A stretch of 64,000 bases of DNA from Tilletiopsis washingtonensis (lineage: Eukaryota > Basidiomycota > Exobasidiomycetes > Entylomatales). A model generated the notes under the pieces. It was not told the origin of the DNA and searched no databases. It was given only the letters and a program-made list of their open reading frames with translations. This document shows positions 10,488 through 22,300 of this stretch, piece by piece. The stretch lies in NCBI RefSeq assembly GCF_003144115.1, contig NW_020312000.1, forward strand, positions 163,599 to 227,598, written 5' to 3'. Numbering within the stretch: the stretch's first letter is position 1; each line of letters opens with the position of its first letter. The position numbers were made by a program, and so were the translations under genes.

Positions 10488-13400
10488 ATGAGCTCGCGCC
10501 GGCAGCGCGAGTGGCCGGCCGGCGGCAGTGCGTCGGCGGCATCGGCCAGCGGCGCCAGTACCGTCGGTGGCGGCGGCTCGAGCATCATCAACCGCACGGC
10601 CGCGCTGGCGTCGGCGTACCAGGAGCTCGGCAAGGAGCTCTCGTCGGGCAAGCTCAAGTGCGTCGGCAGCTACACGCTCGGCCGGCCCATCGGCGAGGGC
10701 ACGTATGGCAAGGTGCGCATGGGCGTGCACCGCGCCACGGGCACGCGTGTGGCCATCAAGCAGGTGCCCAAGGCGCACAGCGCCAGCCTGACGCGCGAGA
10801 TCCACCACCACCGGCGCCTGCACCACCCAAACGTGATGCAGCTGTACGAGGTCGTGGCGACGGAGAGCCACATCTGGATGGCCAGCGAGCTCTGCACCGG
10901 CGGCGAGCTGTACGACTACCTCGTCGAGCGCGGCACGCTGCCCGAGCCCGAGGCACGCCGCATCTTCGGCCAGCTCTGCCTCGCCCTCGCCTACATCCAC
11001 GGCAAGGGCATCGTGCACCGCGACCTGAAGCTCGAGAACGTGCTGCTCGACGAGCGCTGCAACGTGAAGCTCGGCGACTTTGGCTTCACGCGCGAGTTCG
11101 AGGGCAAGCGCCTGATGGACACGTTCTGCGGCACGACGGGCTATGCGGCGCCGGAGATGCTGGCGGGCAAGAAGTACACTGGCGAGGGTGAGTAGCTGTG
11201 TCTCCAAGCGCTGGGCTGAGGGCAAGCGCTGGCACGTGTGGCTATAGTGTGCTGCTTGGCATCGATGCGAGTTGTGCATGCGCGGCCTGCTCAGCGGAGC
11301 GCCGGGCCTGAGGCAGTGCTGACGCGACTTGCTGCCCGCAGAGGTGGACCTCTGGTCGCTGGGCGTCATCCTCTACGCGCTGCTCTGCGGCGCGCTGCCG
11401 TTCGATGACGATGATGACGACGTGATGAAGAGCAAGATCCTGGCGGGAGACTACGAGGTGCCCGAGGTGATCTCTGAGGGTGAGTGAGGCGCGTGGGTGT
11501 GGAGAACCAGAGCTGACTGCGGACTGGCAGAGGCGAAAGACCTTCTGAGGGGCATCCTGCAGCAGGAGCCCACTGCGCGCCTGTCGATCAGGTCGATGCT
11601 CAGTCATCCCTGGTTCGCCAAGGTCATGCTCGGCAGCCCAATGTCGGCAGTGGAGGAAGACGAGAGCGGCGACGCGTACTTTGCGCCAGAAGCAGCGGGC
11701 ATCGCCGAGCCAGGAGAGCAGCCGAGCGATGCGGCGCTCGAGGCAGCGCCGGTGGTGCCGGTCCTCGCAGCGACGCCGCCGAAGCTGCCTCCAATCGAGT
11801 CGGCTTCGCTTACAGTCGACGAGGTCATCTCGTCTGCATCGCTGGCCCCTCCTTCGCTCGGCCTTCATGTGCAGGAAGCGTCTGGCGCATCCGAGGCCAG
11901 CTACCACTCAGCTGTCAGCGACAGCGAGTCGAGCGACCGCCGCTCGAGCCGCACGGGCGGCACGAGCCCCACGACAGACCCGACGACCGACAACGACGAC
12001 AAGTCCAGCCTCGAAGGCGTGTCTGCCTCGGAGGAGTCGCCAGTCGAGGCGCCGCCACTGGCGATCCACCGCAACGAGTCGCAGACGACTATCCGCCGAG
12101 AAGGCTCAGCGGGCAGCGACGTGTCGCGGAAAGGCCCGTCTGCTGGCGGCAAGGCAACAGCTTCGTCCCTGCCGACTCATCACGAGTCGCCCGGCTCGAC
12201 GGAGAGCTCGCCGCAGCAGAACGGCGCCGCTCCTCTGAAGCAAGTGCCGAGCGCAGAGATGAGCGAGGTCATGAAGCGCGTCAGCTCCGGCTCGTCACGC
12301 GGCCACGTGCGCACACCTTCGCGCACGAAGCGCCGCTCGCTCTCCTCGAGCGGCCTCTCAGACCACCACCCGCCGCACCTGCAGCCGCGCCCGATTGACT
12401 ACGTCTCGCTCATCGAGGAGTCCTCGCCCGCGCTCTTCACTAGCGTCGCAGAGCAGAACTTGCTCCACCAGCTGAGCAATCTCGGCTTCGATGTCGGGCA
12501 GATCGTGCACAGCGTCATCACCGACGCGTGCGACGCCAGCGGCGCCATCTGGTGGCTGCTGAAGCTCAAGGCTGACGAGCGGGCTGCGAACCCTGTTCCC
12601 ATGAGCGCTGTGCTCCCAACACCGGTGCCGTCTGTCGCGCCCGCCACCCCGACGCCACATGCGCCAGCCGGCCCGCCGCCGCTGCCGCCGAAGGATCCTG
12701 CCCGCCAGGCAAACAGCCCTGCCTCTAGTCCTGCGCGAAAGGACGCTCGTGCAGATGTTAAGGCGCGCGACAGGTCGCAGAGCGTCGCATCGCCTCTGCG
12801 GCACGACAAGATCCGAGTTGGCCACGCACGAGGCTCGACCAGCGTCACAGATCTGAACGCTCAAGACGCAGTGCCGCAGCCCGACGCTGCTGCTGCCAGC
12901 GTCTCACGGCCTCGTCAGGCCGACCGAGCGCGCACGAATTCGTTCAGCGTCAAGCTGTCCAGTGTGCTTGCGGGCGGTGCACGACGCGACAGTCCAGAAG
13001 TGGACGACTCGCAGCCGCCTGAGCGCTCAAAGAGTCCAGTCGGCGCGCTCTTCAGCAAGAAAGGCACGTCGACCATCAAGGATCGCTCGCGGCAGCCCGC
13101 TTCGCCTGCGAAGGAGCGCGTCTCGGGCACACGAGACTTCGGCTCGCCCGAGGGCTCGCAAACGCCTGTGCGGAAGGACCCTGAGCGTGATCGGGAGCGC
13201 ATTAGAGCCTTGATACAGGCCGACGTCGTCGACAAGTCGCCATCTCGCTCGACATCCGGCAAGCAGAGAGCGCTGCCGAAGACGAACGGCGACGACGGCG
13301 CTGTAGGCGACGGCAGTGTCCATGGCACGCTGTCGTCTTCCAAGTCAGTCGACACCTTCACCACGCTCTCGAGCGTCAATGACGGCGATGCATCTGCCTC

Positions 13401-14958
13401 GGGCAAGACTCGGCAGCGCTCGTCGTTCCTCTCGACGGTGCGCACGTGGCTCGGCTCCGAAGACAAGCAGGCCCGGCGGCGTCGCAAGGCGCAGAAGAAC
13501 ATGGTCGGCAGTCCGCCGTCGCACCACGGCCATGAGGGCAGCGGCTACTCGAGCCAGTCTGTAGCGCGCAAGGGCAGCGTGAGCCGCCGCGGTGGTGGTG
13601 CATACGCGCCCACGTCAATGGCCGGCTCGCGGCGGTCGCCTCGCAGCCCGCAGCGCGGCTCGCTCAGCCGGCGCAGCTCGTCTGGCAGCGCACAGCACCT
13701 GGATGGGCACGGCCTGACGATCAGCACCTCGCGGCCGCCGAACTTCAGACGGCAGAGTGCCGGCAGCATCACGCCGACCGCCACTGTCTGGGGCGAGGCA
13801 GATCACCCGCATCTCGCTGCGTCGCAGCGCTCGAGCCGACCGTCCAGCTCCGCCTCGCTGCACCGGCCGCCGCCGTCCGGACTGCACGTCAAGTCCGGCT
13901 CGGCGAGCAGTGCGAACTCCATTCTGCGCAAGCAGCAGGCTGTGGCGATGAACAGCACGATGCGCACGCTGCACGGCCGGCGGCCGAGCACAGAAGGCGG
14001 CTCGACTGTGCGGCGGCATCGGCACTATCCCGGCGTGCCGCGTTCGGAGGGCAGCACGTCGCGCCCAGCGTCCTTGTACGCACCCGGCGATGACGGACCA
14101 GACAGCGCAGAGGCCGGCCAAGTCGGCACGCCGCGCCGAGGCTCGCTCGAAAGCCGACGTTCCGCTGCAGAGGGCAGCCAGGGACGTGCCTCACCAGCGC
14201 ACGGGCACGGCTCGAGCCGCGGCAGCGTCTTCACGGTGCACAAGTCTCGCTCGCCGTACAAGCCGCCGTCGGCCAACCCCTCGCTTCACTCGATGACGAG
14301 CAAAGCTCAGCCGCCGCCAGACGGCATCAAGACGCAATTCGGCGAGGCGCCTGCCGCGGGCACCGGCACCTGGCGTCGCAGCTGGGGCCGGCCGCCGCCG
14401 AGCTGGGCTGGACCTGTCGATCAGGGGCCGACGCGCAGCGAGCTCGCCGCCACAGCGGCTGCAGCCAAGCCGAAGCTGCGCGATGTCTTTGCTGGGCGCC
14501 AGGACGACGACTGGGAAGACGAAGATGATGCGCCGACCTATGCAGGTGGCCTTGGCCAGCTCGACACCTACAGCGGCTCCTCGTGGGCCGGCACGTCGAG
14601 CTCCAACGTGCCCGACTCGCCTTTCGCCGGCAGCAAGCGCGCACCTGGCGCCTCGCAGCAGGTAGAAGGCGGCCTGCTCGGCTCCGGCCGCTACGCTGGC
14701 ATCCGCTCCATCTTCCAGCCGCCGTCGCTCGGCCGCGACACGATGCCTCGCGTGCTGTCGATGCAGCTCGATCCGCCCGACAGCTCGACATCCGAGACGC
14801 CTCCGTCGAGCACACCCGGCTCTGCACCGGCCGCAAAAGACGCGTCAAGCGCCAGCACGAACTCGGTGCCGTCACCCTCGATGGGCACCGCCCGTCTGCG
14901 TGCGCCGGCTCCAGCCTTCCGCACGCAAGTCATTGAGGAAGAGGAGGAGGACGAGTAG
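10488..14958 (+). CDS. KIN4: Kin4/Frk1-like serine/threonine protein kinase
   Basis: CAMK/AMPK-related kinase of the fungal Kin4/Frk1/Ppk1 group. In budding yeast Kin4 acts in the spindle-position checkpoint; the role here is inferred. Exons: 10488-11187, 11342-11479, 11531-14958, giving 1421 residues. The kinase domain spans about 62-306: glycine loop GEGTYGKV near 68, catalytic HRDLKLEN near 178, DFG near 196, a CGTTGYAAPE activation segment, and HPWF at the end. The phrases REIHHHRRLHHP and GFTREFEGK resemble Kin4 rather than Snf1. A conserved helical patch near 568-630 (LGFDVGQIVHSV...SGAIWWLL) looks UBA-like. The remaining ~800 residues are Ser/Pro/Arg-rich and disordered, with many possible phosphosites, and end in a short acidic tail (IEEEEEDE). 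Both introns are phase 1 and fall inside the kinase domain. Confidence 0.87.
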
Positions 14959-15284
14959 ACGACTCATCGCGCCAGCAGTCTCGGCTCGCCATCTCACGCT
15001 CTAAAGCTCCGCTCTTTCCCTTCCATCTCACACTGCTTCTCCCGGCATCCCACCTGCTTCCATACCCGCCCTAGTGCTCCTGCCCGCCGTTCTGCTGTGC
15101 GCGGCACATACCCATGCGTGAATGCTATACACCTGCTCTCCTCGCTGTTGCGGTGCAGCTCGGTCAGAGCCCGGCACCACGGCGCGCGTCGTGCCGCGGC
15201 AGCGGCGCGTGCGTGCGTAACGCTGAAGGTGTGTGCGCAAGTGCGACGCCCGTCGCTCGCTCTTCACTGCCACCACCTTCCGGC
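14959..15284. other. Spacer between kinase and BRCT gene
   Basis: 326 bp between two genes on the same strand. It holds a CT-rich stretch just after the kinase stop and probably the 3' end of one gene and promoter of the next. No distinct motif seen. Confidence 0.4.
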
Positions 15285-16317
15285 ATGCTCTACCCGTCAC
15301 TCCTTCACCTCATGCCTCAGCCGACGTCAGCCTTCACTCTGACCTCGGACGACGTGGCGTGGTTCGGCCTCGGCGCTCGCCAGTACGAGGCCGACTGTGT
15401 CACCCTGTGGCGTGCGCCTGAGCGCCCGCTTCGCGTCCTGCTCGCCTCAAGCTAACGCATGAGGTCCCTCATTTGCCCCGCAAAGGCCAGCTCGGCGGCA
15501 ACACCTCGCGCAGCCCGCTTGGCGCCACGCACCACTTCGCTTGCGACCAGGCCGACGCCCTGTCTGCGCCGTGAGTGAAGCGTCAAAGTGCTCGGAACCT
15601 GGCAGCAGCTGAGCGCTCACGGATGGCCTCCAGGCTCATCGGCGTCCGCATGGTAACACACGAAGAACACGGCGAGCAAGCTGGCGCAAATATCAGCATC
15701 TGCCACCCGCGCTGGATCTATGCCAGTGCTCAAGCTGGCACGGAGCTTCCGAAGGGCGACTTCCTCATCCCCGGTGCGGCTCAAGTGCGGCTGTTTATCG
15801 GCTCAGCGCTCACTCTGCCCTCTGCTCCAGCACTCCCGCAGACTCCAGCGAGCCAGGAGCCTCCGTCTACCCCTCAAAGCTACAAGCAGGAAGTCGTAGA
15901 CGGTCTCTGCGCTGCCACGTCGGAGGACGAGAAAGACGAGCTCGAGGTGGAGCGCGCTTCGCAGTCTACGTGAGAGCAAGCGCCATCCCGAACCCTCAAC
16001 GTAAGCTGAATAGACTTTCGAGCCCAGCACATCGCGATCCACCCGCCGTCGCAACGAGCTAGCTGCGCTCATGAAGTACTGGGACGACGAGCCCGTCACG
16101 AGCTGCACCTCCATCGCCTATGCTCCGAACGCTAAGGCCGAGAGCAGCTGCAGCCCAACGAGAATGACTTCGCCGCCGGGTCTGAACCTCAGCCACCAAG
16201 CGCTCAGCTCTCAGCTCAACGGTGAGCCTGCATCGGCCCTGTCAGTTGCTGCACATCTGCTAACTGCTCGACTCAGCCACGTCCTCGAACAACTACGTCA
16301 AGCGCGAGCAGCTTTGA
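15285..16317 (+). CDS. Small single-BRCT-domain protein, 218 residues
   Basis: Proposed exons: 15285-15411, 15486-15570, 15634-15969, 16028-16221, 16277-16317. Once spliced, the first ~105 residues read as a BRCT fold: an opening hydrophobic stretch (DVAWFGLGARQYEADC), the turn WRQLGGN, the strand ATHHFA (typically THVVA), then ICHPRWIYASAQAG and LPKGDFLI, with the characteristic Trp. BRCT domains bind phosphopeptides or other BRCTs in DNA-damage and cell-cycle proteins. The C-terminal half is polar, with one conserved-looking helix (RRNELAALMKYWDDEP), and ends in KREQL. Intron 1 uses an AAG acceptor; it is chosen because only it keeps the frame and the GG turn. An alternative start is 15312. 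No specific orthologue recognised. Confidence 0.62.
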
Positions 16318-16498
16318 GATTAGCAGGCGATGGGAGCAGGGTGTGACGCGAGGGGAATACATGTGTGAGGAGTCATTGGGTGGTATCGATGAAGGTCAGG
16401 CCGGCGTCACAGGTCAGTCGGACGTGATGAAGAGCACTTTTTGTCGTGTCGGCGGAAGAGAGCGGAGCAGGCTGCTAAGGCATGGCCCAGTGACGTGA

Positions 16499-17519
16499 TC
16501 AGAGGCGCCGCAAGCCTCGCTTCGGCACGCTCGTCTTCTTGAGGACGCCGCCTCCACCTAGGCTCAGCGGAGCGCATGAAGATGGAAGACCGGCAATGCT
16601 GCCCTGCGGAAGAGAAGGAAGGGCAGCTGCCGCAGGAGGGCACAGCGTGGCCGGACCAGTTCCGGCGTTGCTGCTGGTCTGCGGAGCCACAGTCTGCGTG
16701 CTCGCAAGCGGTGCCGCATCATGGCTCGCCATCTTGCTGGCAGAAGCAGGGCTCGCCGGCCCGAAGCAGTCCGGGCGCGTCGAGGCGTGCACGCTCGTCC
16801 AAATGCGAGCTGTCTTGTGGAAGTCTTCGTACGACTGCCGACCGAGATGTCAGGACGAGCTGCACCTTCTGCACGCTACCAGATCAAAGCCCATACGAGA
16901 CGGGCAGACATACGCCCAATACGCCGCCTTCGACCACCAAGCATCTGACTCACATCATGCATCAAGCGGCCCGCCTCTGCCTGGTCCAGCACCGAGTCCG
17001 GGTTCGGGTCCAGCAGCAGCGAGATGATGGTGCGGACGAGAAAGTCGACGCCCGTCTGCGCATCCCAGCCCTTCTTCAGCGTCGACACGCAGATGTCGCC
17101 CTTTGTGGAGACGTTTGGATGAAAGACTGGGCCATACATCAGCTCAGCACGCTAGGAGTGCCCCGCCGGTGCTCACTCTTTGTCCGCAGCAGGCAGTGCG
17201 GCGGCGAGTTGGGATAGTCGCCGGCCAGGAAGTCGATGGTGAGCTTGAAATAGCCGCCCTCGAACGGCGTGCCCTCTGTGGCGCAGCGTCAGCACTCAGT
17301 GGCCAGGCCTCGCACGCCTGACGCACCTGGCCCGCGAATCCACACGGCGACGTCGAGAATGTCCTCCTCGTTCAGCACGACGCGGTAGTCCTCGGGCGGG
17401 TTGGCGTGCAGGCGTGCCAGCTCGCGCGTGAGGCGCCGCATGATGGCCGGCGGGAGCGTCTGGCAAGCCGTCAGCTATGTCAGCGCATACACAGCGGGCG
17501 CACATGCCAAGCTCACCAT
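16499..17519 (-). CDS. UBE2S: UBE2S-type ubiquitin-conjugating enzyme E2
   Basis: E2 of the UBE2S family, which in animals extends Lys11-linked ubiquitin chains on APC/C substrates. Exons on the minus strand: 17517-17519 (ATG only), 17327-17459, 17177-17275, 16954-17126, 16499-16834, giving 247 residues. The UBC fold covers about 1-155. Family marks are VLNEEDILD, RGPEGTPFEGGYF, TKIFHPNV with the HPN motif at 81-83, and the catalytic Cys91 in GDICVSTLKKGW. The C-terminal extension is Ala/Ser/Pro-rich and ends in KRGLRRL, matching the LRRL end with which human UBE2S docks on the APC/C. The first intron lies directly after the start codon; the next in-frame ATG (IMRRL) would lose only a few residues. 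The last intron is longer (119 nt). Divergent from U2AF1. Confidence 0.92.
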
Positions 17520-17852
17520 CTTGCGAGGGCTGAGCGAGTGCGAGTGCTTGCGGGGAAGGCGGTGGTGGAGTGGAGGCTGCATCAACTCGCGGCGTGCCTC
17601 GCTCGGCGCAGGCACGCGCCGTGTTAATTGGGGAGCCAATTGCTTATGTCAGCACGCTCTCGCGCCCGGCACAGGCGGCAGCGCCGAGCGGCCGGCGCAC
17701 GACAGCCGCGCCGCCGTCCGGCGGCCCTGAGTGCTCCCTATTTCGTTCCATCGTTCGCTCTCCTTCCTCGCTGCGCAGCTCCGCCACCGCATCCTTGGCA
17801 GCGTCCTGCATCTGTCTGCACGCCCACCACCTCCAACGCAGCGCAGTCCACC
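17520..17852. promoter_or_regulatory. Divergent promoter UBE2S / U2AF1 with a CCAAT palindrome
   Basis: 333 bp between start codons. At 17626-17641 the sequence AATTGG-GGAG-CCAATT forms a perfect inverted repeat, so one CCAAT box faces each gene with a 4-bp spacer. CCAAT is the core site of the Hap2/3/5 (NF-Y) complex. Use in either gene is inferred. Confidence 0.55.
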
Positions 17853-19126
17853 ATGGCGTCGTACCTCGCCAGCATCTACGGCACCGAGCAGGACAAGGTC
17901 AACTGCTCCTTCTACTACAAGGTGCGTCGCTGCATTCCTGCTGCTGTGCACGCTGGCAAGGGGCTCGTTCAGCCCTGCGCAAAGTGCCACTTTGAGCTGA
18001 TGAGCTGTGGTCTCTTCTTGCCAGATCGGTGCATGCCGCCATGGCGACCGCTGTTCGCGCAAGCACACCAAGCCGCCGTTCTCGCAGACGATCCTGGTCT
18101 CCAACGTGTACCAGAACCCGCGCCATGCGGACCCCAACTGCTCCATGAGCGACGAGGAGCTGCAGAAGGACTTTGACTCGTTCTTCGAGGACTTCTTCTG
18201 CGAGCTGGCCAAGTTCGGCCAGCTGCTGGAGATGCACGTGTGCGACAATGTTGGCGACCATCTCATTGGCAACGTGTACGCCAGGTGAGTCAGGGCAGGG
18301 GCGGGCAGCAGCGCTGGACATGTGGCGCGGTGCGGCTCGTATGTGCAGTGGCGGCGAAGCGCTGCTGGCCATGGCGAAGTGCTGCACGGCAGGCTGACTG
18401 ATGCGGCTCGCAGATACGACATGGAGACCGAGGCGCAGGCGGCTGTCGATGGTGAGTGCTGTTGCGGCTTCGCCACCCGGAGCGCCTGCTGATTCTGGCT
18501 CTTGTCGCAGCGCTGAATGACCGATGGTACGCTGGTGAGTGCCGAGGATGCGTGGTTTGTGGCGGCGAAGCATGGCAGCCTGGTGCATGGCTCTGCTGTA
18601 CTGTGACGGGTCGAGGCCAGCGGCGCGAGGAGCATGAGTTTGACAATTGGTGAGCACTCGGACTGACTCGCACTCACCTCGCCAGGTCGGCCGTTGTTCG
18701 CAGAGCTGTCGCCCGTCACAGACTTCCGTGAGGCATGCTGCCGGCAAGTGAGTCGCCGCCCTGCTGCTTCGTGAGGGCCAGCGCTGACGCACTGCGCAGA
18801 ATGAGACGCAAGAATGCAACCGCGGCGGCTTCTGCAACTTCATGCACCTGCGCTACGCCTCGCCTGCACTGGTCCGGGAACTGCATCATGAGCTCAGCGT
18901 GGTGCGTATAGCCCGTGTGCAGCTGCCTCTGTCTCTCGCGCTGACCCAGCCACAGGAACTTGCATCGCGGCGGCGAGAGGAGGAGCGCGGCTCGCGGCGC
19001 AGCGGTGGTGGCGGCGGCGGATGGAAGGACGAGGTGGGCGGCGGTGGCGGCGGCGACTGGCGCTCGGCACCGCGCGCAGCCGACGCCGACTACGACCGAC
19101 GAAGCGCGAGCCCAGCGCGGCGCTGA
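17853..19126 (+). CDS. U2AF1: Splicing factor U2AF small subunit (U2AF35)
   Basis: Recognises the 3' splice-site AG and pairs with U2AF large subunit in the nucleus. Exons: 17853-17921, 18025-18284, 18414-18451, 18511-18534, 18686-18747, 18800-18901, 18956-19126, giving 241 residues, the usual length. Domain order is classical: a first CCCH zinc finger (Cys18, Cys27, Cys33, His37, within KIGACRHGDRCSRKH), a UHM-type RRM from about 41 to 147 with the acidic helix EELQKDFDSFFEDFF, a second CCCH finger ending ECNRGGFCNFMH near 156-167, and a Gly/Arg/Ser-rich tail. The last intron (54 nt) is a multiple of three and open, so retention would insert 18 residues before the tail. Exon 4 is only 24 nt. 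Confidence 0.97.
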
Positions 19127-19328
19127 GCGCTGCACGCGACACAAAAGCACCCCGGGATGCACCGTCACCTTCACGCAGCGACCTTTACGCAGCGAGTCGT
19201 CGATGGCGAGAGAAGGAAGGCGGGAGTGTGGTGCTTCTGCTGTGCCAGACAGGCTGACTCTGCAGGCCAATGCATTCGCTACTGACAGTGACAGGCAAAT
19301 CTCATTTCGTTTACAGCTCTCAGGCACA

Positions 19329-22300
19329 TCACGCTTGCTCCTGGCTCTCTTCGTTCGCGGCCTCAGGCTTCGCCGCTTCCTCTTCGCCCTGCTCTGCTGC
19401 TGCTTCAACTGCTGGCGGGTCCGGCGAGCTAGCATCGCCAGCAGCAGGCGTCGCAACAGCGGCGCCAAGGTCCAGCGGCTGGATGTCGGCTTCATGGAAG
19501 GACAGCGCTCGCTCGACCGGATCTTCTTGCGCTGGTGGCGGCACAGGCAGCTCTTGACGGAGTCGAGCATACGCCTGCGCAGACTCGCTGGCCTCCGCTC
19601 TGACGCGCAGCTCGAGCACCTCCGCCTCCAGCTGCTCGACGCGCGAGCGCAGACGTGTCGCCTCGGGAGTAGCGCTGTCTGTCTCGGACGTGCGCAGATG
19701 CGTCTGCGGCGAGCGCGGCACAAAGCGAGGCGATGCCGCGCTCTTGGGCAGCTGCAGCGCTGCAGAGTGCACGCTGCGCTCCGAGTTGCCGAGTTGCTGG
19801 ATGCGACGCTGTGCCTCCTCGAGCGCCTCTTCCAGCCTTGCGACGTGCGATGCGTTGGCGTCCGCGCGGTCGTTGGCCTGCTCGAGCGCCTCGTCGGACG
19901 ACTGCAGGATCATCTGCATCTCCTCCCAGCGCGAGAGCAGCAGCTCCATCTCGCGGCGCTGCTCCTCGCAGCGGCGCACGTCGTCGCCCCACGTCTGCAG
20001 CGCCAGCGAGAGCTGCTGCACCTTGCGCTCGTACTCGGCAATCTTGGACAGCTTGAGTCGGTCCACACCGACTTGCTGCCGCAGCTCGAAGAGCTCGGCG
20101 CCTGTCTCGTCGATCTGGCGTGCCTGCATCGAGACTGTTGCACGCGCATCTTCCAGTGCGCTCTGCAGGCGCATGTATCAGCTGTGCTCGCGGCAATGCG
20201 ATGCAAATCACTCACTCTAAGCTCACGGCCTTCGGCCATCCACGTCTTGCGCTCCTCGCGATAGGTCTTGAGCTTCTGGTTCAGCTCGTTCTCCCACGCG
20301 CTGTGACGCGACTTTGTAGTGGCCACCTCGGCGCGCTGGCGCTCCTGCGCCTGCAGCGTGGCACTGAGCTGAGCGCGCATGACTCGCACGGAGTGGTACA
20401 GGTTCTGACGCTCGGCCTCGAGCGCCGTGTCGGCGATGCGGTCGCGGTGCAGACGGCCGATGTGCCGCAGGTGCTGCTCCTTGAGGTACAGCTCGAAGTT
20501 GAGCTCGTTGCGCAGAAGCAGGTTCTCGCGCTGCAAGTACGCCAGCTCGGTGTACACCTCCGTGCGCACCGGCCGCAGCACTGGCGAGCCGGCGGTCGAC
20601 CTCGAGGACTGCTTCAACATCGAACTGATCAGGGGGTGGTCGTGGCTGCTGCGCGGCACGACCGAAGACGCATCTGTCGAGGACGGCAAGAGCGACAGGA
20701 CGGACGACATCGAGCCGGAGCGCTCACGCGTGCGCGAGCGCAGCGCCTGGGAGAGCGGCGATGGCGGCGTCGACAGCGTCTCGCTGAGCTTGCCCGCGGC
20801 GCCTGTGCTGCGCGCATTGGCCGCCGAGGAGTGCGCTGCCGTCGTGACTGCAGAAGCAAGTCCAGAACGTGGCTGATGGAAGGCCAGCCCGCTGGACGTG
20901 TGCGGCGGCTGGTGCTGCGGAGCGCCCCACATCGTCGCTGAACGGGTCGGCCGACTGGCCGGTGGCTCGCTGCCGCCTGACGGCGTGCGGACGGTCGTCG
21001 TGCTTTGCAGCGGCGCGCCCCACCGCAGCGCTGTGTACCGAGACAGGATCTCATCCGCCTCGTTCGCGCTGCGCTGCGCCGCCGATGACGCCTCTGTCAT
21101 AGCCCGGCCGCTGCCGATGCGCAGAGGCGAGAACTGCCGTGCGGCGCCTGGGCGAAGCACCGTGCTGTCGCGAAGCAATGGCGTGGGCTGCGTCTGCTCG
21201 AGCATCTTGCGCAGCTCGGCCTTGGTGAGATCTTGACTCTCCGCGCCGAGCGAGGCGGAGCGCGATCGCGGATCTGATGTTGCGGCGCTGGCCGTAGAGA
21301 ATGCTCGATCGCGCACCGTTGCGAACTGGCTGTCCTCGTGCGAGTCGTGCCAGGTGCCCAAGAAGAGGTTGATGCACTCGGCAGTGATGTCTGCGGCGTC
21401 GTGATCCCGCCAGCGCTGCTTGTCGCTGACCTCGTTCTCCGCCGTCAGCGTCACCAGCGCCGGGTGCAGGACGTGGCGTCGCAGCACGGGTGCGCTGCGC
21501 GTCTGCACGGCCAGCTCGTCGATGGTGTCTTCCCACGTGTCCTCGAACGGCGAGTCGTACTGTGCCTTGCGCAGATAGTCGATCGGCGCACGCAGGAAGC
21601 GAATGACGTTGCACGGGAAGATGCCGTAGATGAAGGTGAAGAACTGGACTGCATCGGGCGGACTGGACGAGACGGTGTCGAACGTGCTCGCTGCACAGAG
21701 GAGGGAATTAGTAGACGCTTGAAGAGGCGAAGGCAAGATCACGCACCGAGTCGCTTCCACTGCAGATCCTTGCGGCTCGCCAAACGCTTGCCCAGCCGCT
21801 CCACCTCGCCGAACTCCTCATCCAGCTCGCGTCGCTCTGCGTCTTCCTCCTCTGTCGCACCGCAGCGATCCTCCCAGCCGACGCCCAGTCGCCGCCAGTC
21901 GATGATGCGCGCGTAGATGGCGAGCAGACTCGGCAAACCACCAGCGCCGCCATTTGCGATCCAGTTGGGAATGTGCGGCAGCAGGATGACGAGCGCCGTG
22001 ATGCACAGCGCCGTCGAGGTGGTGCTGGTGTCGAGCTGCGCCGACAGCACGAGCATGCGCGGCAGCGCCGTCGAGGTGATGTGGTACGTGTGGATCGAGT
22101 TGAGGCGCAGGAAGATCGTGAGCAGCAGCAAAATGGGCACGCGTGCAGTGGGCTCGACGAATGACTCGGCCAGGTGGTGGAAGAACTCCTTCGGCCGCTC
22201 TTGCCCGTAGGTGATGAGTATGGCCTCGAGGTTGCCCTTCCAGGTCGTGCCAATCAGCTGTGCAGACTCGGCATTGCCCGGCTCGCCGTGCTCGCCCGAC

